From the NCBI RefSeq assembly GCF_039062465.1, contig NZ_JBCLNF010000002.1, forward strand, positions 62,001 through 126,000: DNA of 64,000 nt, read 5' to 3'. Source of the DNA: Parolsenella sp958406235. Its GTDB lineage: Bacteria; Actinomycetota; Coriobacteriia; Coriobacteriales; Atopobiaceae. The notes under the pieces were generated by a model. It made no database searches, had not been told where the DNA came from, and saw nothing but the letters and a program-made list of their open reading frames with translations. Shown one piece after another: positions 7,946-16,170 of this stretch (position 1 is its first letter; each line of letters opens with the position of its first letter). The translations under genes were made by a program, and so were the position numbers.

Positions 7946-9583
7946 CTACTGCCAGCTCCAACGGTCGACGTTATTGAGCACGGACCAGCCGTGGCCGTGG
8001 GGCTGCAGCTTCTGGCGGGCCACGGTGAGGCCGTCGCGCTTCCAGTACAGGTGGCTCACGTTGGCGAGCCACACCCACGTGGCGTCGCCGGCGGGCGCGA
8101 TGCCGCCCACGCCATCCCACTCGGACTGCTGCCACAGCGGGTAGGACGCCTCGACGTCATCGGCGGCGAGCGCCTCGTCGAGATAGGCGTCCACGGTGGC
8201 ATCCGAGTAGCACGAGTAGTTCATTGTGCCCGAGCTGTGGCTGAGCTCGTAGACGTCAGAGGGCGAGTTGGAACCCCAGCCCCAGGTGATGGGGTCGCTG
8301 AACTCATGGGGGTAGAGGTCGTCCCAGCTGCCGCCGTGCGTGTTGACCTCGATGCCAATCTGAGCCATCTGATTCGCGAAGGCGTTAGCCATGGACTGGC
8401 GCACCGAGTCGCTGGCGGGATAGTAGAGGTCAAGCGAGCAGCGCAAGCCCTCACGCGCGTACACGCCGTCCTCGCCGAGCGCCCAGCCCGCACCCTCGAG
8501 CTGGGCCTTGGCAGCCTTGGGGTCATAGTCGCAACGCATGCCGTCGCTTGCCCACGGCATGTCGTCGCCGATGCTGTAAGCAACCTTGCCGTAGCCGCCC
8601 AGGACATCGTCCACGATCGCCTGGCGGTCGACGCCCAGATTGATGGCGCGGCGCACCTCAACGTTACATGTCACGTCATTGCCCGCCGGGTAGATGGCGT
8701 CACCATCGGCACGCTCGGAGCCCGCCGGGATGACGGGCAGCTGGATCCCGCGAGAGTCCACGGTGTCGTAGGCCTCGAGCGAGTAGCCCTCGATCGTCTG
8801 GTCGGCGAGCGTGGCAGAGGTGTAGGCCATGTCGACCTGGCCGGCGCGCGCGGCGGCCAGGGCAGCGTCCTCGGCCATGAACACGACGACAACGCGCTCG
8901 ATGTTGGGCTTTTCGCCGTAGTAACTCGGATTGGCCTCGAGAATAGCCTGCTGGCCGCGATCCCACTGCACAAGCTTGTAGCGCCCCGAGCCTATGGGGT
9001 TGGTGCCGTAGTCGGGGCCATAGGCGTGCTCGGGCACGATGCCCATGTTGGCAAGCGTGTATAGCAGTGTGTTGCAGGGCTTGGAGAGCGTGATGAGCGC
9101 CGTCGTATCGTCGGGCGCCGTGGCGTCGGCGACCATGGAGAGGTCCGCCTGGGCGTTCTTGGAGCTGCGGATCGTGTTGATGGTGAACGCGACGTCCGCG
9201 GCCGTGAGTGCCTGGCCGTCCGAGAACGTGACGTCGTCGCGGATCTTGAACGTCCAGGTGAGCTTGTCAGGCGAGCATGACCAGTCCGTCGCGAGGTCGT
9301 TGGTGAAGTTCATGTCCTCGTCGGTGACGATGAGGGTCGACTGGATAAGGGGCTCGTGCACGTGCTCGCCGCAGCCCCAGTCGACGCAGGGGTCAAACCC
9401 GGCGTCCGGCTCGTTCTCGGCGCTCATCGCGATCGTAACCTGATGGGTGGCGTCCACGTCCGAGGCGGTCGCGGCGTCCGCGCGCCCACCCCCGTTGCCA
9501 CAGCCCGCAAGGCCGCACGCGGCGAGCGCCGCCGCTATGCCGCCGCCCACGAAGGCACGCCTCGTCACATTCGCACCGCTCAC
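7946..9583 (-). CDS. Extracytoplasmic solute-binding lipoprotein, SBP family 5 (nickel/peptide type)
   Basis: This 545-residue protein begins at a GTG (9583) with a GGAGGAG ribosome site eight bases upstream. Its N-terminus has a twin-arginine stretch (VTRRAFVGG) and the lipobox LAGC, so it is probably a Tat-exported lipoprotein. The mature part matches family 5 binding proteins, for example DLATDWSCSPDKLTWTFKIR and DVTFSDGQALTAADVAFTIN. The family captures peptides or nickel-chelator complexes. It is the first gene of the importer operon and diverges from larE, which supports nickel. Specificity cannot be read from the sequence alone. Confidence 0.88.
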   Translation of the reverse strand: MSGANVTRRAFVGGGIAAALAACGLAGCGNGGGRADAATASDVDATHQVTIAMSAENEPDAGFDPCVDWGCGEHVHEPLIQSTLIVTDEDMNFTNDLATDWSCSPDKLTWTFKIRDDVTFSDGQALTAADVAFTINTIRSSKNAQADLSMVADATAPDDTTALITLSKPCNTLLYTLANMGIVPEHAYGPDYGTNPIGSGRYKLVQWDRGQQAILEANPSYYGEKPNIERVVVVFMAEDAALAAARAGQVDMAYTSATLADQTIEGYSLEAYDTVDSRGIQLPVIPAGSERADGDAIYPAGNDVTCNVEVRRAINLGVDRQAIVDDVLGGYGKVAYSIGDDMPWASDGMRCDYDPKAAKAQLEGAGWALGEDGVYAREGLRCSLDLYYPASDSVRQSMANAFANQMAQIGIEVNTHGGSWDDLYPHEFSDPITWGWGSNSPSDVYELSHSSGTMNYSCYSDATVDAYLDEALAADDVEASYPLWQQSEWDGVGGIAPAGDATWVWLANVSHLYWKRDGLTVARQKLQPHGHGWSVLNNVDRWSWQ

Positions 9584-9649
9584 TTGAAACTCCTCCCCCG
9601 CGCGCGTCACGACGGCGCGCAAGCATAGAAATAAAAGGTCTGTCTTGTC

Positions 9650-9703
9650 GAACAGAAGAGTACTATCGTTCAATGGTATCTGAACGGATTGAACAGACTG
9701 TTC
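9650..9703. promoter_or_regulatory. Candidate operators in the divergent nickel importer / larE promoter
   Basis: The region between the binding-protein gene and larE contains a perfect 13-bp palindrome GAACAGACTGTTC (9691-9703), a GTTCA-N8-TGAAC inverted pair (9668-9685) and another GAACAG (9650-9655). Repeated half-sites in a shared divergent promoter suggest one regulator controls both directions. The TetR-type gene downstream of larC is the nearest candidate. This is inference from sequence symmetry. Confidence 0.5.
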
Positions 9704-9731
9704 CGTAACTAGCATGCAGGAGGCATCGTTC

Positions 9732-10397
9732 ATGCAGTTCGACCTCGATAAGAACGTTCGCTACGGCCTCGCTTACTCCGGTGGCGTCGACTCGTGTTAC
9801 CTGCTCGCGGAGCTCCTCCGCGAGGGCTACGACGTCAAGGCCTACACAATCCTCGACGACCTTCAGATCACGCGAGACACCGACGACTCCGTGGCAATCG
9901 CCAAGATGCTCGGCGCCGAGCAGGAAATCATCCCCATCAACATCTGGGACGGCCACGAGGACCTGCGCGCCAACCCCTGGGACCGCTGCTACCACTGCAA
10001 GTCCATGGTGTTCGGCACCATCCTCGAGCACATGCGTGCAGACGGCCGTACCGTCCTACTCGACGGCACGAACGCAAGCGACCGCGAGGACCGCAGACCG
10101 GGATTCCGCGCTATACACGAGCTTGGCGTGCGCTCGCCGCTGCGCGAAGCCGGCCTCACGAAGGACCAGGTGCGCGAGAACTCCGCCAAGCTGGGGCTGC
10201 CTACGGCCAACAAGCCAAGCTACGCCTGCTACGGCGCCTACTTCGACAGGGGCGAGGCCATCACGCCCGAGTCGCTGAAAAAGACGGTAGACAAGTTCAT
10301 GGCCTCCCACCCGGACGCGGCAGACCGTGTGCGCACGGACGGCAACATTGAGCCGAGCCCGACCGAGGCCGCCGCGCTCGCCCGAGAGAAGGCGTAG
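9732..10397 (+). CDS. larE: LarE, ATP-dependent sacrificial/Fe-S sulfur transferase for the nickel-pincer cofactor
   Basis: LarE inserts sulfur into pyridinium-3,5-biscarboxylic acid mononucleotide (P2CMN) during nickel-pincer nucleotide synthesis. The 221-residue protein has the PP-loop SGGVDS (residues 16-21), CYHC (Cys86, Cys89) and a third cysteine in KPSYAC (Cys166), the pattern of the [4Fe-4S] type of LarE rather than the single-cysteine sacrificial type. Start ATG 9732 is chosen over ATG 9714 because AGGAGG lies nine bases before it. The protein is shorter than typical LarE (about 270 residues), and the usual ACLASR-like segment after the last cysteine reads ACYGAYFDRG. It is the first gene of larE-larB-larC. 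Confidence 0.9.
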   Translation: MQFDLDKNVRYGLAYSGGVDSCYLLAELLREGYDVKAYTILDDLQITRDTDDSVAIAKMLGAEQEIIPINIWDGHEDLRANPWDRCYHCKSMVFGTILEHMRADGRTVLLDGTNASDREDRRPGFRAIHELGVRSPLREAGLTKDQVRENSAKLGLPTANKPSYACYGAYFDRGEAITPESLKKTVDKFMASHPDAADRVRTDGNIEPSPTEAAALAREKA

Positions 10398-10402
10398 CGG
10401 AG

Positions 10403-11158
10403 ATGACAAAGGTGCCGGGGTCAACCGTCACACCCAAAGTGGCAGACATCGGCTATGCACAGCTCGACCTCACACGTGGCGCCAGGTGCGGCGCAGGCGA
10501 GGTCGTCTACGGCGAGGGCAAGACGGCCGAGCAGGTCGCCGGTATCGTGGACGCGCTCATCGCCGCAGGCCAGCGCCACGTGCTCGTCACGCGCCTGTCC
10601 GCCGAGAAGTTCGAGCGGGCCCGCGAGCTCATGGAGAACGGCACGCCCCTCGAGTACCACGCCGACGCCCGCATCGCCATCGCGGGTGGCATGCCCGCGC
10701 AGAGCGGCAACGGCACCATCGTCGTGGCCTGCGCGGGCACGAGCGACCTGCCGGTGGCCGAGGAGGCCGCACTCACGGCCGAGTTCCTCGGCAACCGCGT
10801 CGAGCGCGTGCGCGACGTGGGTGTGGCGGGCCTGCACCGACTACTCGCCCATGCCGACCAGCTCGCCCGCGCGCAGGTCATCGTGGCCGTAGCCGGCATG
10901 GAGGGGGCACTCGCGAGCGTCATCGGCGGGCTCGTCTCGTGTCCCGTCATCGCCGTTCCCACGAGCGTGGGCTACGGCGCCAACCTCGGCGGCCTCTCCG
11001 CCCTGCTCTCGATGCTCAACTCATGCGCGAGCGGCGTGAGCGTCGTGAACATCGACAACGGGTTCGGCGCCGGCTACCAGGCGAGCCTCATCAACCACCT
11101 GCCGGGGCGAGCCCCGGCGCAGACCCACGACGCCCGCCCGGCGGACGCCCAGCGATAG
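10403..11158 (+). CDS. larB: LarB, pyridinium-3,5-biscarboxylic acid mononucleotide synthase
   Basis: LarB carboxylates and hydrolyses nicotinic acid adenine dinucleotide to give the pincer precursor. The 251-residue protein shows the expected N-terminal segment (RGARCGAGEVVYGEGKT) and a PurE-like core with GTSDLPVAEEAALTAEFLG, VIVAVAGMEGALASVIGGL and VPTSVGYGANLGGLSALLSML. ATG 10403 is 5 nt past the larE stop, and larC starts 8 nt after its end, so the three lar genes form one operon. The last 25 or so residues (GRAPAQTHDARPADAQR) are an uninformative tail. Confidence 0.93.
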   Translation: MTKVPGSTVTPKVADIGYAQLDLTRGARCGAGEVVYGEGKTAEQVAGIVDALIAAGQRHVLVTRLSAEKFERARELMENGTPLEYHADARIAIAGGMPAQSGNGTIVVACAGTSDLPVAEEAALTAEFLGNRVERVRDVGVAGLHRLLAHADQLARAQVIVAVAGMEGALASVIGGLVSCPVIAVPTSVGYGANLGGLSALLSMLNSCASGVSVVNIDNGFGAGYQASLINHLPGRAPAQTHDARPADAQR

Positions 11159-11165
11159 GAGCACC

Positions 11166-12578
11166 ATGGGCAAGACCCTCTACCTTGACTGCAGTTCCGG
11201 CATCAGCGGAGACATGACCGTCGCGGCGCTGCTCGACCTCGGCGCAAGTGAGCAGCGCCTGCGCGAGGCGCTTTCCACGCTACCCGCCCGCGGCTTTGAC
11301 GTAGCCGTGACGCGCGTAAGAAAGAGCGGACTGGACGCCTGCGACTTTGACGTTCGCCTCGACGCCGCGCACGAAAACCACGACCACGACATGGCCTGGC
11401 TCTACGGCCACCTCGACGCCAGCGATCACGAGCACGCACACGTGCACGAGCACGATCACGAGCACGCACACGAGCACTCGGCGGAGCATGATCACGAGCA
11501 CGAGCACGCACACGATCACGCGCACTCGGCGGAGCATGATCACGAGCACGAGCACCATCATCACCATCACGAGCACCGCTCGCTCGCGGACGTCTGCGCG
11601 ATCATCGACGCCTCGGCCATGAGCGAGCGCGCCAAGAAGCTCGCGCACGCCGTGTTCGGAAAGCTCGCCGAGGCCGAGGCGAAGGCGCACGGCGCCACGC
11701 CCGAGACCGTGATGTTTCACGAGGTGGGAGCCGTCGACTCCATCGTCGACATCTGCTCGGTGGCCATCTGCCTCGACGACCTGGACGTCACCGAGGTCAT
11801 CGTGCCCTCGCTCGCCGAGGGGCACGGCACGATCCGCTGCGCCCACGGCATCATGCCCGTTCCCGTGCCCGCCGTGGTGAACCTGTGCCAGGCGGCCGGC
11901 ATCGCCCTTGTGCCCGCGCCCGTCGCCGGCGAGCTCGTGACGCCCACGGGTGCCGCCATCGTCGCCGCGCTGCGCACGGGCAGCGCCCTTCCCGCGACCT
12001 ACGCCATCGAGCGCGTGGGCTACGGCGCAGGCAAGCGCGCCTACGAGAACTGCTCGGGCGTGCTGCGCGCCGTCCTCATCGCATCCGCGGGCAGCGACGA
12101 CGCGGGCGACGGCGACCGCAGCACCGTCACGAAGCTCGAGAGCGATCTCGACGACTGCACCGGCGAGGCGCTCGGCCGCGTCATCGAGCTGCTCATGGCC
12201 ACCGGCGCGCGTGAGGCGCACGCCATCCCGATCGTCATGAAGAAGGGACGCCCGGGTCACCAGCTCGAGGTCATTTGCGATGGGGAGCTCGCGCCCGCGC
12301 TTGAGCGCATCATCTTCGAGAACACCACGACCATCGGCATCCGCTCCATGGACATGCGTCGCCATGCCCTTCCACGCACGCCCGCCGGCATCGAGACGCC
12401 CTATGGGCGCGTCGCCACAAAGCTCGTCGTGATGCCGGACGGCCACGTGCGGGCCTACCCCGAGTACTCCTCGGTCGTCGAGGCGTGCGAGCGCACGGGC
12501 GCGTCGTTCCAGGACGTGTTCCGTGCCGCGCAGGCGGCCGCGGATGCCGGGCATAACGGCGACGCGCGAGAGGCATAG
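11166..12578 (+). CDS. larC: LarC, nickel insertion (cyclometallase) for the pincer cofactor, with long His-rich insert
   Basis: LarC inserts nickel into the dithiocarboxylated pyridinium nucleotide using CTP. This 470-residue protein is full length in one frame: LarC1 (MGKTLYLDCSSGISGDMT, FHEVGAVDSIVDI) and LarC2 (ESDLDDCTGEALGRVIELLM, MKKGRPGHQLEV) are joined, with no need for the ribosomal frameshift described in Lactobacillus plantarum. Residues ~72-138 form a His/Asp/Glu-rich insert with about 30 histidines, larger than I would expect, encoded by repeated DNA. It probably stores nickel. The TetR gene starts 2 nt after the stop, so it belongs to the operon. Confidence 0.94.
   Translation: MGKTLYLDCSSGISGDMTVAALLDLGASEQRLREALSTLPARGFDVAVTRVRKSGLDACDFDVRLDAAHENHDHDMAWLYGHLDASDHEHAHVHEHDHEHAHEHSAEHDHEHEHAHDHAHSAEHDHEHEHHHHHHEHRSLADVCAIIDASAMSERAKKLAHAVFGKLAEAEAKAHGATPETVMFHEVGAVDSIVDICSVAICLDDLDVTEVIVPSLAEGHGTIRCAHGIMPVPVPAVVNLCQAAGIALVPAPVAGELVTPTGAAIVAALRTGSALPATYAIERVGYGAGKRAYENCSGVLRAVLIASAGSDDAGDGDRSTVTKLESDLDDCTGEALGRVIELLMATGAREAHAIPIVMKKGRPGHQLEVICDGELAPALERIIFENTTTIGIRSMDMRRHALPRTPAGIETPYGRVATKLVVMPDGHVRAYPEYSSVVEACERTGASFQDVFRAAQAAADAGHNGDAREA
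11474..11555 (+). repeat. Tandem repeat encoding the LarC His-rich insert
   Basis: A 34-nt unit starting GCACTCGGCGGAGCATGATC occurs identically at 11474-11507 and 11522-11555, a 48-bp period that keeps the frame. It encodes HSAEHDHEHEH twice. Shorter CACGAGCACG units flank it on both sides. Unequal exchange could change the number of histidines in LarC. Confidence 0.9.
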
Positions 12579-12580
12579 AG

Positions 12581-13138
12581 ATGGACAAGAGACGCCAGCG
12601 CACCCGCGAGGCCATAGAGACCGCATTCGTCGAGCTCATCGACGAGCGGGGCTATGCGAAGACCACGGTCCAGGACATCCTCGAGCGCTCCGGCGTGGGG
12701 CGCGCCACGTTCTACGCGCAGTTCCACAGCAAGGACGACCTGCTCGAAGCCCAGGTCTGCGCTCTGTGCGACCACGCGCTCGACATGGGCGCGGCAACGC
12801 CCGTCTCGCCGCTCGTCCAGACCGAGCGCGTGCTGGAGAACCTCCTCGACCGCAGGGGCGGGCTGCATGCCCTCATCGTCGACGAGGGCTCCGAGCGCTT
12901 CGCCGACTGCCTGCGTCACGCCATCGTCACCCGCGCGGACGCCGCCGTCCCCGCCTGCCCCAGGGGCGCGGCCGCACGCATGAACCGCTCATTTCTGCTG
13001 CACCACATAGCCGCGAGCTTCGTGGGCATGGTGCGCTGGTGGGCATGGAACGACTTTGCCGCCACGCCGCACGACCTCGCAACCGACTATCTCAATGCAA
13101 TCCTCCCGCTGTTTGGCGAGAGTACGCCCACGGAGTAA
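12581..13138 (+). CDS. TetR/AcrR-family transcriptional regulator
   Basis: This 185-residue protein has an N-terminal TetR helix-turn-helix (RTREAIETAFVELIDERGYA, then TTVQDILERSGVGRATFYAQF, residues ~7-48) and a helical C-terminal ligand domain containing HIAASFVGMVRWW, similar to TetR_C_33 type regulators. It starts 2 nt after larC and so is probably co-transcribed with the lar genes. It is the best local candidate for binding the GAACAG/CTGTTC boxes before larE and the importer. What it senses cannot be read from the sequence, and it has no evident metal site. Confidence 0.87.
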   Translation: MDKRRQRTREAIETAFVELIDERGYAKTTVQDILERSGVGRATFYAQFHSKDDLLEAQVCALCDHALDMGAATPVSPLVQTERVLENLLDRRGGLHALIVDEGSERFADCLRHAIVTRADAAVPACPRGAAARMNRSFLLHHIAASFVGMVRWWAWNDFAATPHDLATDYLNAILPLFGESTPTE

Positions 13139-13211
13139 AACTGTCCCAGGCATCGAGCCGGACGCACCCGCGGCGCAAGCTCGCGAGCGGCTCGGACAAA
13201 AGGAGCACACG

Positions 13212-14240
13212 ATGAGCTATCCCGTCTTTGACCTGCACTGCGACACGGCAGACCGCCTGGCCTGGCAGTTCCTCCCGGACGACATCAAGCAGACGTGCGG
13301 CATGGACTTCTACGGATCTGGAGACGCAGACGACCCATCCGCGTGCCGAGACCTCGCGAGCAGCCACTGCCACATCTCGCTCGACAAGATCGGCAACACA
13401 CCATGGGCGCAATGCTTTGCCTGCTATGTGCCCGATGCCCTCTCGCCCGAGCAGGCCACGGGCTTTCACGGGAGCGTAATGTCCCACCTCGCGCACGAAG
13501 TTGAGCGCAACGCCGGGCGCGTCACCCCTGTGGCATCGGCATCTCAGCTCCGCGGCGTGCTCGAGGGTGGCGGCGAGCCACACGTGGCGACCGTTCACAC
13601 AATCGAGAACGCCCGCATGTTTGCCGCGGACCTCGGGCTCGTCGAGCGCTATGCCACAGACGGCCTCCTCATGGCCTCGCTGACATGGAACGCCGCAGGC
13701 CCCCTCGCAAGCGGCAACGACACCCACGAAGGCCTCACCTCGCTCGGACGCGAAGCGCTTACCGAGATGGGCCGCCACAACGTCGCCGTCGACGTCTCCC
13801 ACCTGAACGACGAGTCCTTCGCAGACGTCGCCCGCGCGACCGACGAGCCGCTCGTCGCGAGCCACTCAAACTCCCGCGCCGTCTGCAACCACCCGCGCAA
13901 CCTCACAGACGCCGAGTTTGCCGAGATTTGCGCTCGCGGTGGCGTCGTTGGCCTCAACTACTGCAGCTATTTCCTCGTCGAGGGTGCAAAGGGCGAGACG
14001 GGCAAGTCCGTCACGTTCGATCAGATCGCCGCCCACATTGAGCACTGGCTCGACCTTGGCGGAGAGAACGCCATCGCACTCGGCGGAGACCTCGACGGCG
14101 CGGATGTCCCAGACCTGCTCGACGGCGCAGACAAAATGCCCGTTTTCCAGGGCCTGCTCGAGAAGCGCTTCGGCGAGGACGTCACCGCGAAGCTCTGCTA
14201 CGAAAACGCCCTCAACTTCTTCGAGCGCTACCACGGTTAG
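13212..14240 (+). CDS. Membrane dipeptidase (peptidase family M19)
   Basis: This 342-residue protein belongs to the renal-dipeptidase family of zinc amidohydrolases that cleave dipeptides, often with D-residues. Visible motifs are FDLHCDT (the HxD zinc ligands, residues 6-12), TIENAR, an SLTWN segment, VDVSHLND, PLVASHSNSRAVCNHPRNLTD and LGGDLDGAD. No signal peptide is seen, so it is probably cytoplasmic. The start at 13212 follows AAAGGAG with correct spacing. It stands 73 nt after the TetR gene and may be read through from it, but its function fits peptide recycling rather than nickel use. Confidence 0.92.
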   Translation: MSYPVFDLHCDTADRLAWQFLPDDIKQTCGMDFYGSGDADDPSACRDLASSHCHISLDKIGNTPWAQCFACYVPDALSPEQATGFHGSVMSHLAHEVERNAGRVTPVASASQLRGVLEGGGEPHVATVHTIENARMFAADLGLVERYATDGLLMASLTWNAAGPLASGNDTHEGLTSLGREALTEMGRHNVAVDVSHLNDESFADVARATDEPLVASHSNSRAVCNHPRNLTDAEFAEICARGGVVGLNYCSYFLVEGAKGETGKSVTFDQIAAHIEHWLDLGGENAIALGGDLDGADVPDLLDGADKMPVFQGLLEKRFGEDVTAKLCYENALNFFERYHG

Positions 14241-14402
14241 GCGCCGTCCGTAGCCGCCGGCGGGCCACCTCGGCCAAAACGCTGCGGACGCCCCGTGCGT
14301 CGGCCCGTGCCGGCCCGCGCCCCGCCGAACAATTGCCGTACCCTGCTATCATCTTCTCTCGGAATGGGCGCTCGCTCGAGCGAGCTCAATAAGGGAGAGA
14401 AC

Positions 14403-15842
14403 ATGAATCGCACCAAGATTGTCGAGCTCTATCGCAACATGGAGCAGCTTGACGGCAAGACCGTCACCGTCGCCGGCTGGACCAAGTCCGTCCGCGACAT
14501 GAAGAACTTCGGCTTCGTCACGCTCAACGACGGCAGCTGCTTCAAGGACCTCCAGGTCGTCATGAACCGCGAAGCCCTCGCCAACTATGACGAGATCTCG
14601 CGTTGTTCCGGCTACACAGCCCTCGTCTGCACGGGCACCGTCAAGCTCACGCCCGAGGCGCAGCAGCCCTTCGAGCTCACCGCGGAGACCATCACCGTCG
14701 AAGGCGCCTGCGCCGCGGATTACCCGCTTCAGAAGAAGCGCGCCACGGTCGAGTTCCTTCGCACCCAGCAGCACCTCCGCCCGCGCACGAACCTCTTCCG
14801 CGCCGTGTTCCGCGTCCGCTCCGTGGCTGCCGCGGCCATTCACAGCTTCTTCCAGGGAAGAGACTTCGTCTACGTCAACACCCCGCTCATCACCACGAGC
14901 GACTGCGAGGGCGCGGGCGAGATGTTCCGCGTCACCACGCTTGACCCGAAGAACCCGCCGCTCGTGACCGAGGAGCAGGCTGCTGCCAGCAACGGCGAGC
15001 TTGTCGCCGGCGATGTCGACTGGAGCCAGGACTTCTTCGGCAAGCACGCGAGCCTCACCGTCTCCGGCCAGCTCAACGCCGAGAACTTCGCCATGGCCTT
15101 TGGTGACGTCTACACCTTTGGCCCCACCTTCCGCGCCGAGAACTCCAACACGACGCGCCACGCGGCCGAGTTCTGGATGGTCGAGCCCGAGATGGCCTTC
15201 GCAGACCTCAACGACTACATGGACAACGCCGAGGCCATGCTCAAGTACGTCCTCACCACCGTCATGGAGACTTGCCCGGACGAGCTCGCCATGCTCAACA
15301 AGTTCGTCGACAAGGGCCTGCTCGACCGCCTGCACCACGTCGCGACGAGTGACTTCGCGCGCGTCACCTACACCGAGGCCGTCGAGATCCTCGAGAAGGC
15401 CGTCGCCGATGGCCACAAGTTCGACTATCCCGTCAGCTGGGGTATCGACCTCCAGACCGAGCACGAGCGCTTCCTCACCGAGGAGCACTTCAAGCGCCCG
15501 ACCTTCGTGACCGACTATCCGGCGGAGATCAAGGCCTTCTACATGCGCATGAACGACGACGGCAAGACCGTCGCCGCGGCGGATTGCCTGGTTCCCGGCA
15601 TTGGCGAGATCATCGGCGGCTCCCAGCGCGAGGAGCGCCTCGACCTGCTCGAGCAGCGCATCGCCGATCTTGGCATGAACCCCGAGCAGTACAAGTACTA
15701 CCTCGACCTTCGCCGCTATGGCTCTTGCAAGCACGCCGGCTATGGCCTGGGTTTCGAGCGCCTCGTCATGTACCTGACGGGCGTGAGCAACATCCGCGAC
15801 GTCATCCCGCACCCGCGCACGGTCGGCAACGCCGAGTTCTAG
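14403..15842 (+). CDS. asnS: Asparaginyl-tRNA synthetase
   Basis: This 479-residue class IIb synthetase charges tRNA-Asn with asparagine. An N-terminal OB-fold anticodon domain (VTVAGWTKSVRDMKNFGFVTL) is followed by the catalytic core with ITTSDCEGAGEMFRVTTL, motif 2 in FRAENSNTTRHAAEFWMVEPE and motif 3 in GLGFERLVMYL. The length is close to E. coli AsnS (466). ATG 14403 has a GGGAGA ribosome site seven bases upstream. A terminator follows at 15910. Its presence argues that asparagine is charged directly rather than only through Asp-tRNA-Asn transamidation. Confidence 0.97.
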   Translation: MNRTKIVELYRNMEQLDGKTVTVAGWTKSVRDMKNFGFVTLNDGSCFKDLQVVMNREALANYDEISRCSGYTALVCTGTVKLTPEAQQPFELTAETITVEGACAADYPLQKKRATVEFLRTQQHLRPRTNLFRAVFRVRSVAAAAIHSFFQGRDFVYVNTPLITTSDCEGAGEMFRVTTLDPKNPPLVTEEQAAASNGELVAGDVDWSQDFFGKHASLTVSGQLNAENFAMAFGDVYTFGPTFRAENSNTTRHAAEFWMVEPEMAFADLNDYMDNAEAMLKYVLTTVMETCPDELAMLNKFVDKGLLDRLHHVATSDFARVTYTEAVEILEKAVADGHKFDYPVSWGIDLQTEHERFLTEEHFKRPTFVTDYPAEIKAFYMRMNDDGKTVAAADCLVPGIGEIIGGSQREERLDLLEQRIADLGMNPEQYKYYLDLRRYGSCKHAGYGLGFERLVMYLTGVSNIRDVIPHPRTVGNAEF

Positions 15843-15909
15843 GCCGAGACCAGCGCGCAAGTGGCCACTCGAGCCACGCCTGTCCATATCGCATTGACGC
15901 ACAAGCAAA

Positions 15910-15945
15910 GGACGGGTCGCTCCCAGCGGAGCGGCCCGTCCTCTT
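15910..15945 (+). terminator. Intrinsic terminator of asnS
   Basis: GGACGGGTCGCTCC (15910-15923) pairs with GGAGCGGCCCGTCC (15928-15941), with one mismatch and a four-base loop, followed by TCTTAT. It lies 67 nt after the asnS stop. Confidence 0.8.
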
Positions 15946-16070
15946 ATCTCAGGCAAGCGCACGCAAGGCACCCGCAGGCGCATGCAACATGCACGGCCAC
16001 TTGCAAGCGCGCACCCGAAAGCCGTCAAATACCCGCTCCGCCCGTCAGCGCTCGCGCAGCACCCACCCCA

Positions 16071-16111
16071 AAACGCAAAAGCGCCCGTGCTGGGAGGTTG
16101 CACGGACGCGC
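16071..16111 (-). terminator. Intrinsic terminator of the PTS EIIB gene
   Basis: On the minus strand a GCGCGTCCGTGC/GCACGGGCGC stem with a nine-base loop is followed by TTTTGCGTTTT. It lies about 60 nt beyond the EIIB stop. Confidence 0.8.
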
Positions 16112-16170
16112 ATGTAGCAACTGGCCTCAAGCGACGCCAGGAAGGGGAGCATGGCTCAGGCCAGGTGACG

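Larger units (their letters stand above)
15843..16170. other. Intergenic region between asnS and the PTS EIIB gene
   Basis: This 328-bp space between convergent genes contains two opposed terminators (15910-15945 on plus, 16071-16111 on minus) and GC-rich sequence between them. I see no gene or RNA in it. Confidence 0.7.

Noticed and set aside
11400..11575. CRISPR-like array of short repeats
   Set aside because: The repeats have no spacers, keep the reading frame and encode His-Asp/Glu pairs inside larC. No cas genes are present anywhere in the window.
11166..12578. Programmed frameshift joining LarC1 and LarC2
   Set aside because: The two parts are already in one continuous frame, so no recoding is needed.
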